A stretch of DNA of 64,000 nt from Marinobacterium marinum (lineage in GTDB: Bacteria > Pseudomonadota > Gammaproteobacteria > Pseudomonadales > Balneatricaceae): contig NZ_JACEMT010000029.1 of assembly GCF_013868415.1 (NCBI RefSeq), forward strand, positions 19,981-83,980, read 5' to 3'. This document shows, piece by piece, positions 52,137 to 63,456 of the stretch. Numbering within the stretch: position 1 is the stretch's first letter; the number at the start of each line of letters is the position of its first letter. The notes below the pieces were generated by a model, which saw only the letters and a list, made by a program, of their open reading frames with translations, had not been told where the DNA came from and searched no databases. The position numbers and the translations under genes are program-made.

Positions 52137-53591
52137 TTAGCCCAGCAGAGACAGTACCTGCTGCGGCAGCTGGTTGGCCTGGGCCAGAATGGAAGTACCG
52201 GCCTGCTGCAGGATCTGGTTGCGAGTCAGGTTGGCAGTTTCCTGGGCAAAGTCGGCATCCTGAATACGTGAGCGAGCGGCGCTGACGTTTTCACTGATGC
52301 TGGCCAGGTTGGCAATGGTGCTTTCGAAACGGTTCTGCACCGCACCCAGGTCGGCACGCTGTTCAGAGATATAGCTCAACGCCTTGTCGATGACCGAAAT
52401 GGCATCGTTGGAACCGGACTGAGAGCCGATATCAATATCGGACACTGCACTGAGGGTACCGGCTACCGGTGCCGCCAGAATATCGGTATTGGCGGCTGCA
52501 GATACGTTGAAGTTGCGGTTGGATTCAAAAGAGACTTCGCCGCCAACAACGATACTACCGTCTGAGCCGTCGCCTGCCGCGCCCATGGCCTGTCCTGCAA
52601 CACTGATGGATTCGCCACCAGCACTATGGCTCAGATCCTGAATGTTGATATCCTCACCCTGTTCGTTGGTCAGGGTAATAGCAGTCTTGTCATCGCTCAG
52701 GGTTGCGAAAATGCCGGTTTCACCCGACTTGGCGTTGATGGCATCAGACAGGTTGGACAGGTCTGATGTGGTCACGCCTGCAGTGATGTTAACCGCACCG
52801 GCACCGTTGGAAGAGGACAGGTCGAAAGTTACGGTACCATCGGCACTCAGGCCACTGATAGTGGTTTCAGTACGTGCGGATGCGGTGACACCGGTACCGC
52901 CGGACAGACCGTTGACCCCTTCGGCGATGTTCTTGGCCGTTGCGCCGGCTGCGACAGCGTATTCCTCGGAACCCAGATAACCGTTGATGGTCAGGGTATC
53001 GGCCGCGACTTCGTTACCAGCCGAGATGTCAGCAGCAACAGCCGCTGCTGCACCGATATTGGCGCTGGAACCGCCCTGGTAAGCACCGATTTTCTGCGCG
53101 GAGGTGCTGCCGATGGAGACGTTGATGGTTTCGTTGGAGTTGGCGCCGACCTGGAACTTGGCAGAGGTGAAGCTGCCATCCAGAATGTTTTTGCCGTTAA
53201 ACGTGGTGGTTTCGGAAATACGGTTGAGTTCCTGCTGCAGCTGAGACACTTCTTTCTGCAGGTTGGCGCGGTCAACATCGGAGTTGGTATCGTTGGCAGA
53301 CTGGATGGCCAGTTCACGCATGCGCTGCAGAATGTTGGTAGACTCGCTCATGGCACCTTCGGCAGTCTGTGCCAAAGAAATACCGTCGTTGGCGTTACGC
53401 TGAGCCTGGTTCAGGCCGCGGATCTGAGCGGTCATACGGTCGGAAATGGCCAGACCGGCAGCATCATCCTTGGCACTGTTGATACGCAGACCGGAAGACA
53501 GGCGCTGCAGGGAGGTCTGCAGATCGTTCTGCGACTTCATCAGGTTGTTCTGAGCGTTGAGAGAGGCAACGTTTGTGTTGATAACAGCCAT
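52137..53591 (-). CDS. fliC: FliC flagellin
   Basis: A 484-residue flagellin. The N-terminal D0/D1 helices ([58 protein letters not shown]) and C-terminal D0/D1 ([40 protein letters not shown]) are canonical. The centre is an Ala/Gly/Ser/Thr-rich variable D2/D3 region. A single flagellin gene is visible in the window. It has a consensus sigma28 promoter and its own terminator. It is divergent from fleQ. Confidence 0.97.
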   Translation of the reverse strand: MAVINTNVASLNAQNNLMKSQNDLQTSLQRLSSGLRINSAKDDAAGLAISDRMTAQIRGLNQAQRNANDGISLAQTAEGAMSESTNILQRMRELAIQSANDTNSDVDRANLQKEVSQLQQELNRISETTTFNGKNILDGSFTSAKFQVGANSNETINVSIGSTSAQKIGAYQGGSSANIGAAAAVAADISAGNEVAADTLTINGYLGSEEYAVAAGATAKNIAEGVNGLSGGTGVTASARTETTISGLSADGTVTFDLSSSNGAGAVNITAGVTTSDLSNLSDAINAKSGETGIFATLSDDKTAITLTNEQGEDINIQDLSHSAGGESISVAGQAMGAAGDGSDGSIVVGGEVSFESNRNFNVSAAANTDILAAPVAGTLSAVSDIDIGSQSGSNDAISVIDKALSYISEQRADLGAVQNRFESTIANLASISENVSAARSRIQDADFAQETANLTRNQILQQAGTSILAQANQLPQQVLSLLG

Positions 53592-53702
53592 TTCTGTTCT
53601 CCTTTGACTGCCCCTTTAATAAGGTTACCGGTAGCGGCGAGGGGCAGGATGGTCATTCGTTCTCAGCAGCACGAAAGCCTGTGCTTGCCGGGTCTGATCA
53701 GG

Positions 53703-53729
53703 TTAGCGGCCCGGGTCGGGAAAACTTTA
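53703..53729 (-). promoter_or_regulatory. Sigma28 promoter of fliC
   Basis: On the minus strand TAAAGTTT (53729-53722), 11 bases, GCCGCTAA (53710-53703). The -35 is perfect and the -10 has one mismatch. The leader to the fliC ATG is about 110 bases. Confidence 0.9.
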
Positions 53730-53907
53730 AGAAAAAAATCACATGTTTTACGGCCGGTTGTTTAACCCGGTGAAGATATTCGATGAAGCCCTCCTTCGAT
53801 CCGGCTGCAGGTATGGCTGGCTCCTGATCTATGGATGTCAATCTATTGACATCCCCTGCTCATCCAGTACCTTTGACAGAATACTGACGAACCCCCTGGA
53901 TGCGTTC

Positions 53908-55368
53908 ATGCAAGGACCAGATACCCCTGCTGCCGGTTTCGAATTGCTGATCATCGATGATGATGCCGAGCGCCGACAGTCACTGCACACCTGCTTCGCC
54001 TTTCTTGGTCTGAGCTGCCATGCTTTCGATTTCGTGACCTGGCTGCAGCAAGGCAAGCGCTTTGATTTTTCCGCCGTCGGCCTGGTGCTGATTGGAGAAA
54101 GCAGCCTGCCGATTGCCTTGGGCAAGCTGATTGCCGAACTGGACACTCAGCGGGTACAACCCAAGCTGCTGGCCTGTGAATGGCCGGAATTGTCGTCGGA
54201 TGATTTTGCACGTCACGGCATTCTGGGCGTGCTGGAGCCGCCGTATCGTTATGCTCAGCTGCTGGACTGGCTGCATCTGTGCGGGCGAGTGCATGCGCAG
54301 CGGGAGCCACTGGCACTGCAGGCGGAAATGCCCGGATTTGTCGGACAAAGCCGACCGATCCGAGATATTCGCCATCTGATCACACAGGTCGCGCCCAAGG
54401 ATATCAGCGTACTGATTACCGGTGAATCGGGGACCGGTAAAGAAGTGGTAGCGCGTTGTCTGCATGAGCACTCGACGCGTTGTTCAGGGCCTTTTGTGCC
54501 GGTGAACTGTGGTGCCATTCCATCCGAACTGCTGGAAAGCGAACTTTTTGGTCACGAAAAGGGCGCCTTTACCGGTGCCATCTCAAGCCGGCCGGGGCGT
54601 TTCGAACTGGCCAACGGCGGTACCCTGTTTCTGGACGAAATCGGTGATATGCCGCTGCCGATGCAGGTCAAGTTGCTGCGCGTGATTCAGGAGCGCCAGT
54701 TCGAACGGGTGGGGGGCAGTAAAACGCTGGAAGCGGATGTGCGTATTATTGCCGCGACCCACAAGAATCTGGAAGTCATGATTCAGGATGGGCAGTTCCG
54801 TGAGGACCTCTATTATCGCCTGAATGTTTTCCCGCTGGAGATGCCGGCACTGCGCGATCGCCTTGAAGATCTGCCGTTGCTGATTCATGCCTTGAGTGCC
54901 CAGCAGGATGAGGGGGTGCCGCTGCAGTTTCACCCGACGGCGCTGGCGTCACTCCAGCGGCACTCCTGGCCGGGCAATGTGCGAGAGCTGGCCAACCTGA
55001 TTGAGCGGCTGGGAATTATTCATCCCGGTGGCGTGATCGGTGTTGCCGAGTTACCGCCAAAATTCCGTCATATAGAAGACCCCCAGACACCACAAAGCGA
55101 CATGCTTGCCTGGTTTGCGGCTGAGGATGACGAGCGCGTAGCACTGGACTCGATCAAGTCCGCTGATCCCGAAGGTTTGGCCGGGCGAGTGTGTTTGCCG
55201 GCGGAAGGCCTGAACTTGAAGGACTGGCTGGAAAGCCGGGAGCAGTTGTTGATTCGCCAGGCGCTGGAGGCCGGTGGGCAGGTGGTCTCCCGTGCGGCGA
55301 AGCTGCTGCATTTGCGTCGCACGACACTGGTGGAAAAAATGCGCAAGTACGGGATTGAGCGTCAATGA
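53908..55368 (+). CDS. fleQ: FleQ/FlrA flagellar master regulator
   Basis: A 486-residue sigma54 activator. The N-terminal receiver-like domain ([20 protein letters not shown]) lacks the phosphoacceptor Asp (the beta-3 block reads [10 protein letters not shown]), as in FleQ. The AAA+ domain has [18 protein letters not shown] (about residue 172) and the sigma54-contact loop [14 protein letters not shown] Fis-type HTH follows ([20 protein letters not shown]). FleQ/FlrA heads the polar flagellar cascade; in Pseudomonas it also binds c-di-GMP. I chose ATG 53908, just before the receiver domain; an open frame further upstream lacks family similarity. Its TGA overlaps flrB. Confidence 0.93.
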   Translation: MQGPDTPAAGFELLIIDDDAERRQSLHTCFAFLGLSCHAFDFVTWLQQGKRFDFSAVGLVLIGESSLPIALGKLIAELDTQRVQPKLLACEWPELSSDDFARHGILGVLEPPYRYAQLLDWLHLCGRVHAQREPLALQAEMPGFVGQSRPIRDIRHLITQVAPKDISVLITGESGTGKEVVARCLHEHSTRCSGPFVPVNCGAIPSELLESELFGHEKGAFTGAISSRPGRFELANGGTLFLDEIGDMPLPMQVKLLRVIQERQFERVGGSKTLEADVRIIAATHKNLEVMIQDGQFREDLYYRLNVFPLEMPALRDRLEDLPLLIHALSAQQDEGVPLQFHPTALASLQRHSWPGNVRELANLIERLGIIHPGGVIGVAELPPKFRHIEDPQTPQSDMLAWFAAEDDERVALDSIKSADPEGLAGRVCLPAEGLNLKDWLESREQLLIRQALEAGGQVVSRAAKLLHLRRTTLVEKMRKYGIERQ

Positions 55369-56426
55369 CCGATCTGCAGGCAGCGGAACGGCGCATTGCG
55401 TTGCTGGAAGCCGAGCTGGATCATGCACGGCAGCAGCAGCGCCACCTGCAGGGGTTGGTCAGTCGTATACCCGGTGGGGTGCTGGTGATCGACCAGACCG
55501 GTCGTATCACGGATTACAATCCGGCGGCCGAAGCATTGCTGGGCATCGATCTGGCCGAGAAGAGCTGGCTGGAGGTGATTAACACCTGCTTTGCTCCGCG
55601 TCCGGATGATGGCCATGAGGTGTCATTGCAGAACGGCCGTCGGGTCAGCCTCTCGACCCAAGCGCTGGAAAGCGAGCCGGGGCAGCTGGTTTTTATTACC
55701 GACCAGACACACACGCGTACCTTGCAGGAACAACTGCATCATTACCAGCGCCTGTCCGAAATGGGGCGGATGATGGCGTCGCTGGCCCACCAGGTGCGTA
55801 CCCCCTTGTCGGCCGCATTGCTGTATGCCAGCCATCTCATGGTACCTCAGCTGGATGATGACACGCGGGTTCGCTTTGCCGGCAAGGTGAAAGCGCGCCT
55901 GAGCCATCTGGAACAGCAGGTACGTGACATGTTGATCTTTGCCCGTGGTGAAACGCGACTGGAAGACCGGGTGGATGGGCGTACCCTGATGGCCCGTTTG
56001 GAAGACCTGCTGGATCAGCCATTGACGCAATATGATGCGGATTGTGATTGTATCAATGCTGCAGCAGAAACCGTTATCCAGTGCAATTTGGAGGCCTTGC
56101 TGGGAGCTGTACTGAACCTGATTAACAATGCATTACAGGCTTGTGGCGAGGGCTGCGAATTACAGTTGTCTCTTCGTTGCGATGCCAACTGGTTGCTGAT
56201 CGAGGTGTGTGACAGCGGACCGGGCATGGACTCGGCCATGCTGCAAAAGGTGCAGGAACCCTTTTTCACGACCAAATCCCATGGGACGGGGCTGGGACTG
56301 GCGATCGCACAGGTGATGGCACGTGCACACCGGGGGCATTTTGAGCTGGACTCTGCACCGGGGCAGGGGACCTGCGCCCGTTTTCGTTTACCCGTGTTGA
56401 ACACAGCTGAATTGGGAGTTACATGA
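55365..56426 (+). CDS. flrB: FlrB/FleS sensor histidine kinase
   Basis: A 353-residue soluble kinase. An N-terminal helix leads into a PAS domain (about 25-110; GLVSRIPGGVLVIDQTGRIT, YNPAAEALLGIDL), then HisKA with phosphorylated His142 in MASLAHQVRTPLSAALLY, and HATPase with AVLNLINNALQACGEGCELQ, VCDSGPGMDSAM and TTKSHGTGLGLAIAQVMARA. It phosphorylates FlrC. Starts and stops overlap fleQ and flrC (ATGA), so all three are one operon. Confidence 0.94.
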   Translation: MTDLQAAERRIALLEAELDHARQQQRHLQGLVSRIPGGVLVIDQTGRITDYNPAAEALLGIDLAEKSWLEVINTCFAPRPDDGHEVSLQNGRRVSLSTQALESEPGQLVFITDQTHTRTLQEQLHHYQRLSEMGRMMASLAHQVRTPLSAALLYASHLMVPQLDDDTRVRFAGKVKARLSHLEQQVRDMLIFARGETRLEDRVDGRTLMARLEDLLDQPLTQYDADCDCINAAAETVIQCNLEALLGAVLNLINNALQACGEGCELQLSLRCDANWLLIEVCDSGPGMDSAMLQKVQEPFFTTKSHGTGLGLAIAQVMARAHRGHFELDSAPGQGTCARFRLPVLNTAELGVT

Positions 56427-57799
56427 GCGCGACCGTTCTGATCGTAGAAGATGACGTGAGCCTGCGTGAGGCGATCGCGGATACCCTTGAACTGGCCGAT
56501 ATTCGCTATCTGGAGGCCGGCAGCGCCGAGGAGGCGCTGGAATTGCTGCAGCAGCAGCGAGTGGCAATGGTGGTGTCCGATGTCAATATGCCGGGCATGG
56601 ACGGTCATGCTCTGTTAGCACAACTGAAGACGCGCTGGCCAGCCTTGCCGGTGGCCCTGATTACCGCCTACGGTCAGGTTCACAAGGCGGTTGAGGCGAT
56701 CCGGGAGGGAGCGGTGGACTATGTCATGAAGCCCTTTGAGCCGGAACAGTTGATCGGGCTGATTCGCACTCACGCTCTGGGCGTCAGTAGCCCGACGCGT
56801 GACGAGCCGATCGCACGGGCCCCTGGCAGTCGACAGCTGCTGCAGCTGGCGCAGCGTGTGGCGGTGACCGGTTCGACCGTATTGATTACCGGCGAATCCG
56901 GGACCGGCAAGGAGGTTTTGGCACGCTATATCCACGATCATTCCACTCGTGCCGCTCAGCCATTCATCGCCATCAACTGTGCCGCCATTCCTGAAAGCAT
57001 GCTGGAAGCAACGTTGTTCGGGCATGAAAAGGGGGCTTTTACCGGAGCGATTGGCAGTCAGCCGGGCAAGTTCGAACAGGCCAATGGCGGCACCCTACTG
57101 CTGGATGAGATCAGTGAAATGGAACTGGGCCTGCAGGCCAAACTGCTGCGCGTACTGCAGGAGCAGGAGGTCGAACGAATCGGCGGCCGTAAGGTGATTT
57201 CACTGGACGTGCGTGTCCTGGCGACCAGTAACCGACAGCTGGAACAGGCCGTAGCCGAAGGCCGCTTTCGCGAGGATCTGTACTACCGCCTGAATGTTTT
57301 TCCGTTGCAATGGCAGCCTCTGCGGGAACGGGCGGAGGATATAGAGCCTTTGGCACAGCGGCTGCTTGCTCATCACTGTGCCAAGATGGGGCGGGCTGTT
57401 GCTGTCCTGGATACGGATGCGGTACAGCGCCTGTGTCAGCATGATTGGCCCGGCAATGTGCGCGAGCTGGATAACGTGATCCAGCGGGCATTGATCTTGC
57501 AAGGCGGCACGCGTATTCAGTCAAGCGACCTGCACCTGGGAACTCAGGCGATCCCGTTGCAACCGGCTGCAACGCAGCATATATCGGCCTTGCAAGGTGA
57601 GGAACCGGTGCTCGATGGAGGTCTGGACAGTGATCTCAAGCAGCATGAATATCAGTTGATTGTGGATGCCTTGAAGGCGACGGCGGGCAGTCGCAAGGAT
57701 GCAGCGGAAAAGCTGGGCATCAGTCCGCGCACGCTTCGATACAAGCTGGCCCGGATGCGTGAAGAGGGAATTGATCTAGAGTCGATGCTGGCAGGTTAG
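56423..57799 (+). CDS. flrC: FlrC/FleR sigma54 response regulator
   Basis: A 458-residue NtrC-type regulator. The receiver has [20 protein letters not shown] and phosphoacceptor Asp53 in [14 protein letters not shown]. The AAA+ part has [18 protein letters not shown] (about 156) and [13 protein letters not shown] (about 200). A C-terminal Fis HTH follows ([20 protein letters not shown]). It activates the class III genes, here the sigma54 promoters before flgB and flgF. It ends the flagellar part; the fliE..fliJ genes that usually follow are not here. Confidence 0.95.
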   Translation: MSATVLIVEDDVSLREAIADTLELADIRYLEAGSAEEALELLQQQRVAMVVSDVNMPGMDGHALLAQLKTRWPALPVALITAYGQVHKAVEAIREGAVDYVMKPFEPEQLIGLIRTHALGVSSPTRDEPIARAPGSRQLLQLAQRVAVTGSTVLITGESGTGKEVLARYIHDHSTRAAQPFIAINCAAIPESMLEATLFGHEKGAFTGAIGSQPGKFEQANGGTLLLDEISEMELGLQAKLLRVLQEQEVERIGGRKVISLDVRVLATSNRQLEQAVAEGRFREDLYYRLNVFPLQWQPLRERAEDIEPLAQRLLAHHCAKMGRAVAVLDTDAVQRLCQHDWPGNVRELDNVIQRALILQGGTRIQSSDLHLGTQAIPLQPAATQHISALQGEEPVLDGGLDSDLKQHEYQLIVDALKATAGSRKDAAEKLGISPRTLRYKLARMREEGIDLESMLAG

Positions 57800-57979
57800 T
57801 AAGTGGTTGCTTACCGTGGAGTTTAAGACTTTTGTCGTGATCCGAATAGACCAATGTCTAATTCAGAGGTATGGATCGGCTTGGGTATAACCCTAGATAT
57901 CCAACTCGCATGCGCCGGACACTAATAACAATACGGCGTGAATAGGTATAACAACAAAACGCAAGTTAAGGGCATCACG

Positions 57980-59935
57980 ATGAGTGAACAAAAAGTATAT
58001 CCGGTTGATCCGGCTTTCGCGGCCAAGGCGCATGTTGATGCGGCGGCCTACCAGGCCATGTACGAGCAGTCGATCAACGATCCGGATGCTTTCTGGGGCG
58101 AACAGGGCAAGCGTCTGGACTGGTTCAAGCCTTACACCAAGGTCAAGAACACCACATTCGATCCGCACAATGTCGATATCAAATGGTATGAAGACGGCGA
58201 ACTGAACGTCGCGTACAACTGTCTGGATCGCCATCTGGAGACCCGTGGTGATCAGGTCGCGATCATTTGGGAAGGCGACGATCCGGGCGAAGATGAAAAA
58301 ATCACCTACCGTGATCTGTACGAGCGCGTGTGTCGCTTCGCCAACGCACTCAAGGCGAAAGGCGTGCAGAAAGGCGATGTTGTCACCCTGTACATGCCGA
58401 TGATCCCGGAAGCGGCAGTGGCGATGCTGGCCTGTGCCCGTATCGGTGCGGTTCACTCGATCGTGTTTGGCGGTTTTTCCCCCGAGGCCCTGGCGGCACG
58501 CATTGAAGGTGCCAAATCGAAGGTGGTGGTGACATCCAACTATTCTCTGCGTGGTGGCAAGGCCGTGCCGCTCAAAGAGAATGTGGATAAGGCGCTGGAC
58601 AACCATGAAGCCGGCAAACTGATCGATACCGTTTTTGTGGTCAAACGCGTTGACAAAGACGTGGCCTGGAACGATAACCGTGATGTCTGGTTCGATGAAA
58701 TGGTGGCCAACGAGCCGGCCGAATGCCCGGCTGAATCGATGAATGCCGAAGCACCGCTGTTCATTCTGTACACATCCGGTTCCACTGGTGCGCCCAAGGG
58801 CTTGGAGCATACGACTGGTGGTTATCTGGTGTACGCGTCGATGACGCATGAGGCGATCTTCGATTATCACGAAGGAGATGTGTACTGGTGCACGGCGGAT
58901 GTAGGCTGGGTTACCGGACACAGCTATATCATTTACGGGCCGTTGGCCAACGGCGCAACCACTCTGATGTTTGAAGGAGTGCCAAGCTATCCGGACAACA
59001 GCCGTTTCGGTCGCGTGATCGAAAAGCACAAAGTCAACCAGTTCTATACCGCGCCGACTGCCATTCGAGCCTTGATGCAGCAGGGCGAAGATGTGCTTGG
59101 TGATGCGGATCTGTCCAGCCTGAAATTGCTGGGCTCTGTTGGCGAACCAATCAACCCCGAAGCCTGGACCTGGTATCACCGTGTCTTTGGTCAGGGCAAG
59201 TGCCCGATCGTGGATACCTGGTGGCAGACGGAAACGGGTGGCATCCTGATTGTGCCGTTGCCGGGGGCCACGCCGGCCAAGCCGGGTTCTGCCAGTCGTC
59301 CGTTCTTTGGCGTACAGCCGGCACTGCTGGATAACGAAGGCAACGAGCTGGAAGGCGAAGCTGAGGGCAGCCTGGTGATCAAGGACTCCTGGCCGGGCCA
59401 GAGTCGCTCGATCTGGGGGGATCATGAGCGCTTTATCCAGACGTATTTCTCCAGCTTCAAGGGTGTTTATACCACGGGTGACGGTGCCCGTCGGGACGAA
59501 GACGGCTACTACTGGATTACCGGCCGTGTCGACGACGTGATCAACGTATCCGGACACCGCATGGGAACGGCGGAAGTGGAGTCGGCTTTGGTAGCACACC
59601 CGGCGGTAGCCGAGGCGGCAGTGGTGGGCTATCCGCATGACCTTAAGGGGCAGGGGATCTACGTGTATGTCACTCTGCAGACGGGCTATGAGCAGTCTGA
59701 CGAGCTGATGAAAGAGCTGCGTGGCTGGGTGCGTCAGGAAATCGGTCCTATCGCGTCTCCGGACCTGATCCAGTTTGCGCCGAGTATGCCCAAGACCCGC
59801 TCGGGCAAGATCATGCGCCGTATTCTGCGAAAGATTGCCGAGGACGACTTCGGTGCACTGGGTGATACCTCGACGTTGGCGGACCCGAGTGTCGTGGATG
59901 ACCTGATTGAAAACCGCATGAACCGCAAGGGCTGA
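57980..59935 (+). CDS. acs: Acetyl-CoA synthetase
   Basis: A 651-residue AMP-forming acetyl-CoA synthetase, the exact usual length from ATG 57980 ([20 protein letters not shown]). The AMP-binding loop is [16 protein letters not shown], followed by [10 protein letters not shown] and [20 protein letters not shown]. The catalytic, acetylation-regulated Lys610 lies in [17 protein letters not shown]. It activates acetate for the TCA/glyoxylate routes. It lies directly before crbR, its likely activator. The 57800-57979 leader is AT-rich, with a small GGGTATAACCC palindrome at about 57883. Confidence 0.97.
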   Translation: MSEQKVYPVDPAFAAKAHVDAAAYQAMYEQSINDPDAFWGEQGKRLDWFKPYTKVKNTTFDPHNVDIKWYEDGELNVAYNCLDRHLETRGDQVAIIWEGDDPGEDEKITYRDLYERVCRFANALKAKGVQKGDVVTLYMPMIPEAAVAMLACARIGAVHSIVFGGFSPEALAARIEGAKSKVVVTSNYSLRGGKAVPLKENVDKALDNHEAGKLIDTVFVVKRVDKDVAWNDNRDVWFDEMVANEPAECPAESMNAEAPLFILYTSGSTGAPKGLEHTTGGYLVYASMTHEAIFDYHEGDVYWCTADVGWVTGHSYIIYGPLANGATTLMFEGVPSYPDNSRFGRVIEKHKVNQFYTAPTAIRALMQQGEDVLGDADLSSLKLLGSVGEPINPEAWTWYHRVFGQGKCPIVDTWWQTETGGILIVPLPGATPAKPGSASRPFFGVQPALLDNEGNELEGEAEGSLVIKDSWPGQSRSIWGDHERFIQTYFSSFKGVYTTGDGARRDEDGYYWITGRVDDVINVSGHRMGTAEVESALVAHPAVAEAAVVGYPHDLKGQGIYVYVTLQTGYEQSDELMKELRGWVRQEIGPIASPDLIQFAPSMPKTRSGKIMRRILRKIAEDDFGALGDTSTLADPSVVDDLIENRMNRKG

Positions 59936-59956
59936 TGTAAGTAGGCACTCGCATAC

Positions 59957-59990
59957 AAAAAGCCTCTCGGTTATGCCGAGGGGCTTTTTT
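59957..59990 (+). terminator. Rho-independent terminator of acs
   Basis: AGCCTCTCGG (59961-59970) pairs with CCGAGGGGCT (59976-59985), A-run before and T-run after; it could act in both directions. Confidence 0.93.
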
Positions 59991-60142
59991 GTCTGCAAAA
60001 GAGAGACAGGTACAGCTTGCATGCAGTTTTGTTGACAGATTGGTGCTATTATTGGCACCGAAAAATCTCAACGTTCGCCACCTTCGGAGCCCGTTGTCCA
60101 CAGGGACGGCCAGACAGTTTCGAAGCATCAGGGAGACGATCA

Positions 60143-60805
60143 ATGCAACTGGCCCAGAAGATCATTATTGCCGATGACCATCCTCTATTCCGTGCGGCAC
60201 TGCGCCAGGCGGTCACCCAAGCGGTGTCGGACGTCGAAATCGTAGAGGCAGACAGCTTGGCAGCGGTCCAGGAAGCGGTGGAGCGACATGGCGATGCCGA
60301 TCTGGTCCTGTTGGATATCCACATGCCCGGCACACATGGCTTTTCGGGGCTGGTATTCCTGCGTGGTCAGCATCCTGGTGTTCCGGTGGTCGTGGTCTCC
60401 GGCAGTGAAGAAACGCATGTAATGAAGCGGGCGATCGATTATGGCGCTTCCGGTTTCATTCCCAAATCGGCATCCTTGGAAATCATCTCGGAAGCGATCA
60501 CGTCGGTGCTGGAAGGCGAAGAGTGGCTGCCTCAGGAGCTGACCGAGAATCTGGGCGAAGTGAGCGAAGAAGATCAGCAGTTTGCCGCTGCCCTGGTGTC
60601 TCTGACCCCGCAGCAGTTCCGTGTATTGACCATGCTGACAGAAGGCTTGCTCAACAAGCAGATTGCCTATGAACTCAGCGTTTCCGAGGCCACCATCAAG
60701 GCGCATGTGACCGCCATTTTGCGCAAGCTGGGTGTGCATAGCCGTACTCAGGCCGTTATTGCTGCTCAGCGTCTTGGCGTTGAGCCGCCCAAAACGGAAG
60801 TCTGA
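60143..60805 (+). CDS. crbR: CrbR/ErcR-type LuxR response regulator
   Basis: A 220-residue NarL/LuxR-type regulator from ATG 60143 (MQLAQKIIIADDHPLFRAAL), with AGGGAG seven bases upstream. Receiver phosphoacceptor is Asp58 in VLLDIHMPG. The C-terminal LuxR HTH is LTPQQFRVLTMLTEGLLNKQ with IAYELSVSEATIKAHVTAIL. Its location between acs and a convergent CrbS-like kinase points to the CrbSR acetate-switch system, which activates acs in Vibrio and Pseudomonas. The assignment to CrbR rather than another LuxR regulator rests mainly on these neighbours. Confidence 0.82.
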   Translation: MQLAQKIIIADDHPLFRAALRQAVTQAVSDVEIVEADSLAAVQEAVERHGDADLVLLDIHMPGTHGFSGLVFLRGQHPGVPVVVVSGSEETHVMKRAIDYGASGFIPKSASLEIISEAITSVLEGEEWLPQELTENLGEVSEEDQQFAAALVSLTPQQFRVLTMLTEGLLNKQIAYELSVSEATIKAHVTAILRKLGVHSRTQAVIAAQRLGVEPPKTEV

Positions 60806-60829
60806 TCCAAGCCAGGCCCGGGCCCTGCG

Positions 60830-60852
60830 AGGCACGCCCATAGGGGGTGCCT
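60830..60852. terminator. Hairpin between convergent crbR and kinase gene
   Basis: AGGCACGCCC (60830-60839) pairs with GGGGGTGCCT (60843-60852) with one mismatch around ATA. It lies in the 60-base gap between the two stops. No T-run. Confidence 0.5.
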
Positions 60853-60865
60853 GCAACGGGTGGCC

Positions 60866-62373
60866 TTACTCCTTCTCGGCTCGGATAGTGGCAATAATCT
60901 TGTTGATCATCGCCCGCAGGGCTGCGGGTTTCACCGGTTTGGTCAACAGCTGAGCGCCTGCAGCCTCGATTTCGTCCCGAACCTCATCCGTACGGTCGGC
61001 GGTGATGACAACCGCCGGTGAGAAGTACTCGGCCCCTTCGTCTTGTCCATCCAGTGTCGCCAGTTCCTTCAGTGCCATGATACCGGTGTCGGTCTCACCC
61101 AGATGATAATCGGCCAGGACAATGTCCGGAATCCATTGCTGTACCTGCAGCTGGTGCAGTGCTTCGGCTGCCGATAGTACGGTCACGACCTCACAGGACC
61201 AACCGTTGAGCAGCGCGCTCATGCCTTCCAGAATTTTGGGCTCGTTGTCGATCACCAGGACCTTGATGCCGTTCAACCCCTTGCTGCGAATCCAGCCGCG
61301 TTTTTCCGGGCGCTGTTTCTGAGCCTTGGAAGGATCGCCCAATGGCAGGGTAATACTGAAAACGGTTCCTCGAGAAGGCCATGAACGTACATTCAACTGA
61401 TGTCCCAGCATGCGGGCAATACGGTCCGTAATGGCCAGTCCCAAACCCAGGCCTTTGACCTGGCTGTGCTTGGGGTTGTCGATGCGCTTGAACTCTTCAA
61501 ACACTTCCAACAGTTTGTTTTCAGGAATGCCGACACCGGTATCCCATACTTCCAGGCGCAACTGGTTGCCGACGCGGCGTGCACCCAGGAGTACTCGGCC
61601 GGAGCCGGTGTAGCGCATGGCATTAGAGAGGAAGTTCTGCATGACACGGCGCAGCAGGGCCTGATCGGAATAGACCACCTGTTTGCAGCTGACGGTGTCA
61701 AAGCGTAAATCCTTGCCCTTGGCCAGGGCGCTGAATTCGGTATCCAGGGTCTGGAACAGACCTTCCAGCGAGAAGTGAGTCAGCGAAGGTTCCAGTGCGC
61801 CGGCATCCAGTTTGGAGATATCGAGAATCGCGGTGATCAATTCTTCGGCGGCCTTGAGCGAGCCATCCAGGTTTTCCACCAGTTGATTGGTTGCCTCGCT
61901 GTGGCTTTGCTGTGCCAGGGCCGAGGTGAACAGGCGGGCGGCATTGAGCGGTTGCAGGAGGTCGTGACTGGCGGCGGCCAGGAAGCGGGTTTTGCCAAAA
62001 TTGGCCGCTTCGGCGTCGGATTTGGCCTGGCGCAGCTCGTCCTCCATTAGAGCGCGGATGGTATTTTCCTTGCGCAGCTCCTTGTTGACAACGGACAAGG
62101 CGTGGGTGCGTTCACGGACCCGTTGCTCCAGGTTCTCGTTGGTTTCCTGTAATGCCTGTTCGGCCTTGCGGCGTTCGGTAATGTCCTGATACAGGGTGAA
62201 GTAGCCGAGAACATCGCCATATTCGCCAATATGGGGGATATACGTGACCTCCGCAAAACGGATGCTGCCATCCTTGGTGGGCAAGCGCGTTTCAAAGCGC
62301 TGACGCTCGCCTTGAAGTACAGCGTCAATATAATGACGCCGGTGCACATATTCTTCCGGCGGCAGGCGGTAAC
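60866..62373 (-). pseudogene. crbS: CrbS-like hybrid histidine kinase, 5' part cut off by IS element
   Basis: The remaining C-terminal part has the end of a PAS domain (TRLPTKDGSIRFAEVTYI, GYFTLYQDITERRKAE), a coiled linker, HisKA with His in FLAAASHDLLQPLNAARL, HATPase (FLSNAMRYTGSGRVLLGAR, GLGLGLAITDRIARMLG) and a receiver (VLVIDNEPKILEGMSALL, DIVLADYHLGETDTGI). This is the layout of CrbS/MxtR, whose N-terminus is a sodium-solute-symporter-like membrane domain. The reading frame enters the IS terminal repeat at 62374 and stops at 62399-62401. The membrane domain and the start of PAS are lost here; a GTG at 62347 could only give a soluble fragment. Confidence 0.82.
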
Positions 62374-62391
62374 TGTCAACGTAGTTGTCGC
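62374..62391 (+). repeat. IS left terminal inverted repeat
   Basis: TGTCAACGTAGTTGTCGC, matched by the right end with one difference. Confidence 0.9.
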
Positions 62392-62409
62392 GTATAAGTT
62401 ATCAGCTCT

Positions 62410-63456
62410 TTAAAAACTCGCCGCCTTTTCCGGGTTCAGTGTGACTGACTCCGGCAAGCTGAAGTCACGGATATCACCTGACCAGCGTTGGGGGTTCTTG
62501 GCCTTCTCGACTTCGAGAACCCGTTTGCGTTGCGCCAGGATATACTCGGCCTCGCCGTTATGACGCTGCTCAGGTGTCACGTATTTCAGAGCACTGTGCC
62601 GATGCTCGGTGTTGTACCAGCGCACGAACTTCAACACCCAATGCCGTGCCTCTTCGAGCGTCTTGAAGCCATTCACCGGGAACGCCGGTCGGAACTTCAG
62701 GGTTTTGAACAGTGACTCCGAGTAGGCGTTGTCGTTGCTGACGCGAGGTCGGCTGTTCGAGGGGGTAATGCCCAGGTCGTACAGCTTTTCCAGGAACGTC
62801 GCGGCCTTCATGGGGCTGCCGTTATCAGAGTGCAGCACCAGCGGCTTGGATCGGGCGGCCAGATGTTCCCGCCAGTAGGCCTTTTCGACGAACTCGCTGG
62901 CCAGTTCTCCGGTTTCACGCGCGTAGACTTCGTGGCCCACGATCTTACGGCTGTAGACATCCATCATCAGGTACAGGTAAAACCAGGTGCCACGGGCAGG
63001 TCCAGGCAACCAGGAGATGTCCCAGCACCAGAGCTGATTAGGCTCGCTGGCTTCATGTGTGGTTGCCTGGCGTTTGCGCTCAGGCGGTTTCTGCCGGCCT
63101 CTGGCATGCAGCTGATCGTATTCGTGCAACACCCGGTAGAACGTAGATTCCGACGCCAGATAACGCCCTTGATCCAGCTGATCCGCCACAATAAACGCCG
63201 GCGGGGCACTGCGATATCGCGGTTGATTACAGAGCGATACCACGGCTTCACGCTCCTGCTCTGACAGCTTGTTATGCGGTGCAGGTCTGGGCGCGATCGG
63301 TCGTTGATCCGCATGGACCAACTGATTCGCCGTCCAGCGCTGGTAGGTGCGCACACTCAGGTTTAGCAAGGCACAGGCCTTGACCAGCGGAGCACCGTTG
63401 CTCTGAGCCTCCTGGATCAGACTAACGGCATGCTGGCGATCCGGGAGGCTGGTCAT
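62410..63456 (-). CDS. IS3-family transposase OrfB (DDE integrase core)
   Basis: A 348-residue transposase. An N-terminal HTH (LVKACALLNLSVRTYQRW) precedes the rve integrase core with all three acidic residues visible: CWDISWLPGP (first Asp), LVLHSDNGSPMKAATFL (second Asp) and NDNAYSESLFKTLKFRP (Glu). A C-terminal WYNTEHRHSALKYVTPEQRH block is typical of IS3. Its ATG overlaps the orfA stop (ATGA), so it is likely made by translational coupling or by frameshifting with OrfA. It appears active. Confidence 0.95.
   Translation of the reverse strand: MTSLPDRQHAVSLIQEAQSNGAPLVKACALLNLSVRTYQRWTANQLVHADQRPIAPRPAPHNKLSEQEREAVVSLCNQPRYRSAPPAFIVADQLDQGRYLASESTFYRVLHEYDQLHARGRQKPPERKRQATTHEASEPNQLWCWDISWLPGPARGTWFYLYLMMDVYSRKIVGHEVYARETGELASEFVEKAYWREHLAARSKPLVLHSDNGSPMKAATFLEKLYDLGITPSNSRPRVSNDNAYSESLFKTLKFRPAFPVNGFKTLEEARHWVLKFVRWYNTEHRHSALKYVTPEQRHNGEAEYILAQRKRVLEVEKAKNPQRWSGDIRDFSLPESVTLNPEKAASF

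Noticed and set aside
57893..60058. 721-residue open frame opposite acs
   Set aside because: Antisense shadow of a clear acs gene; no motifs and His/Arg-rich composition.
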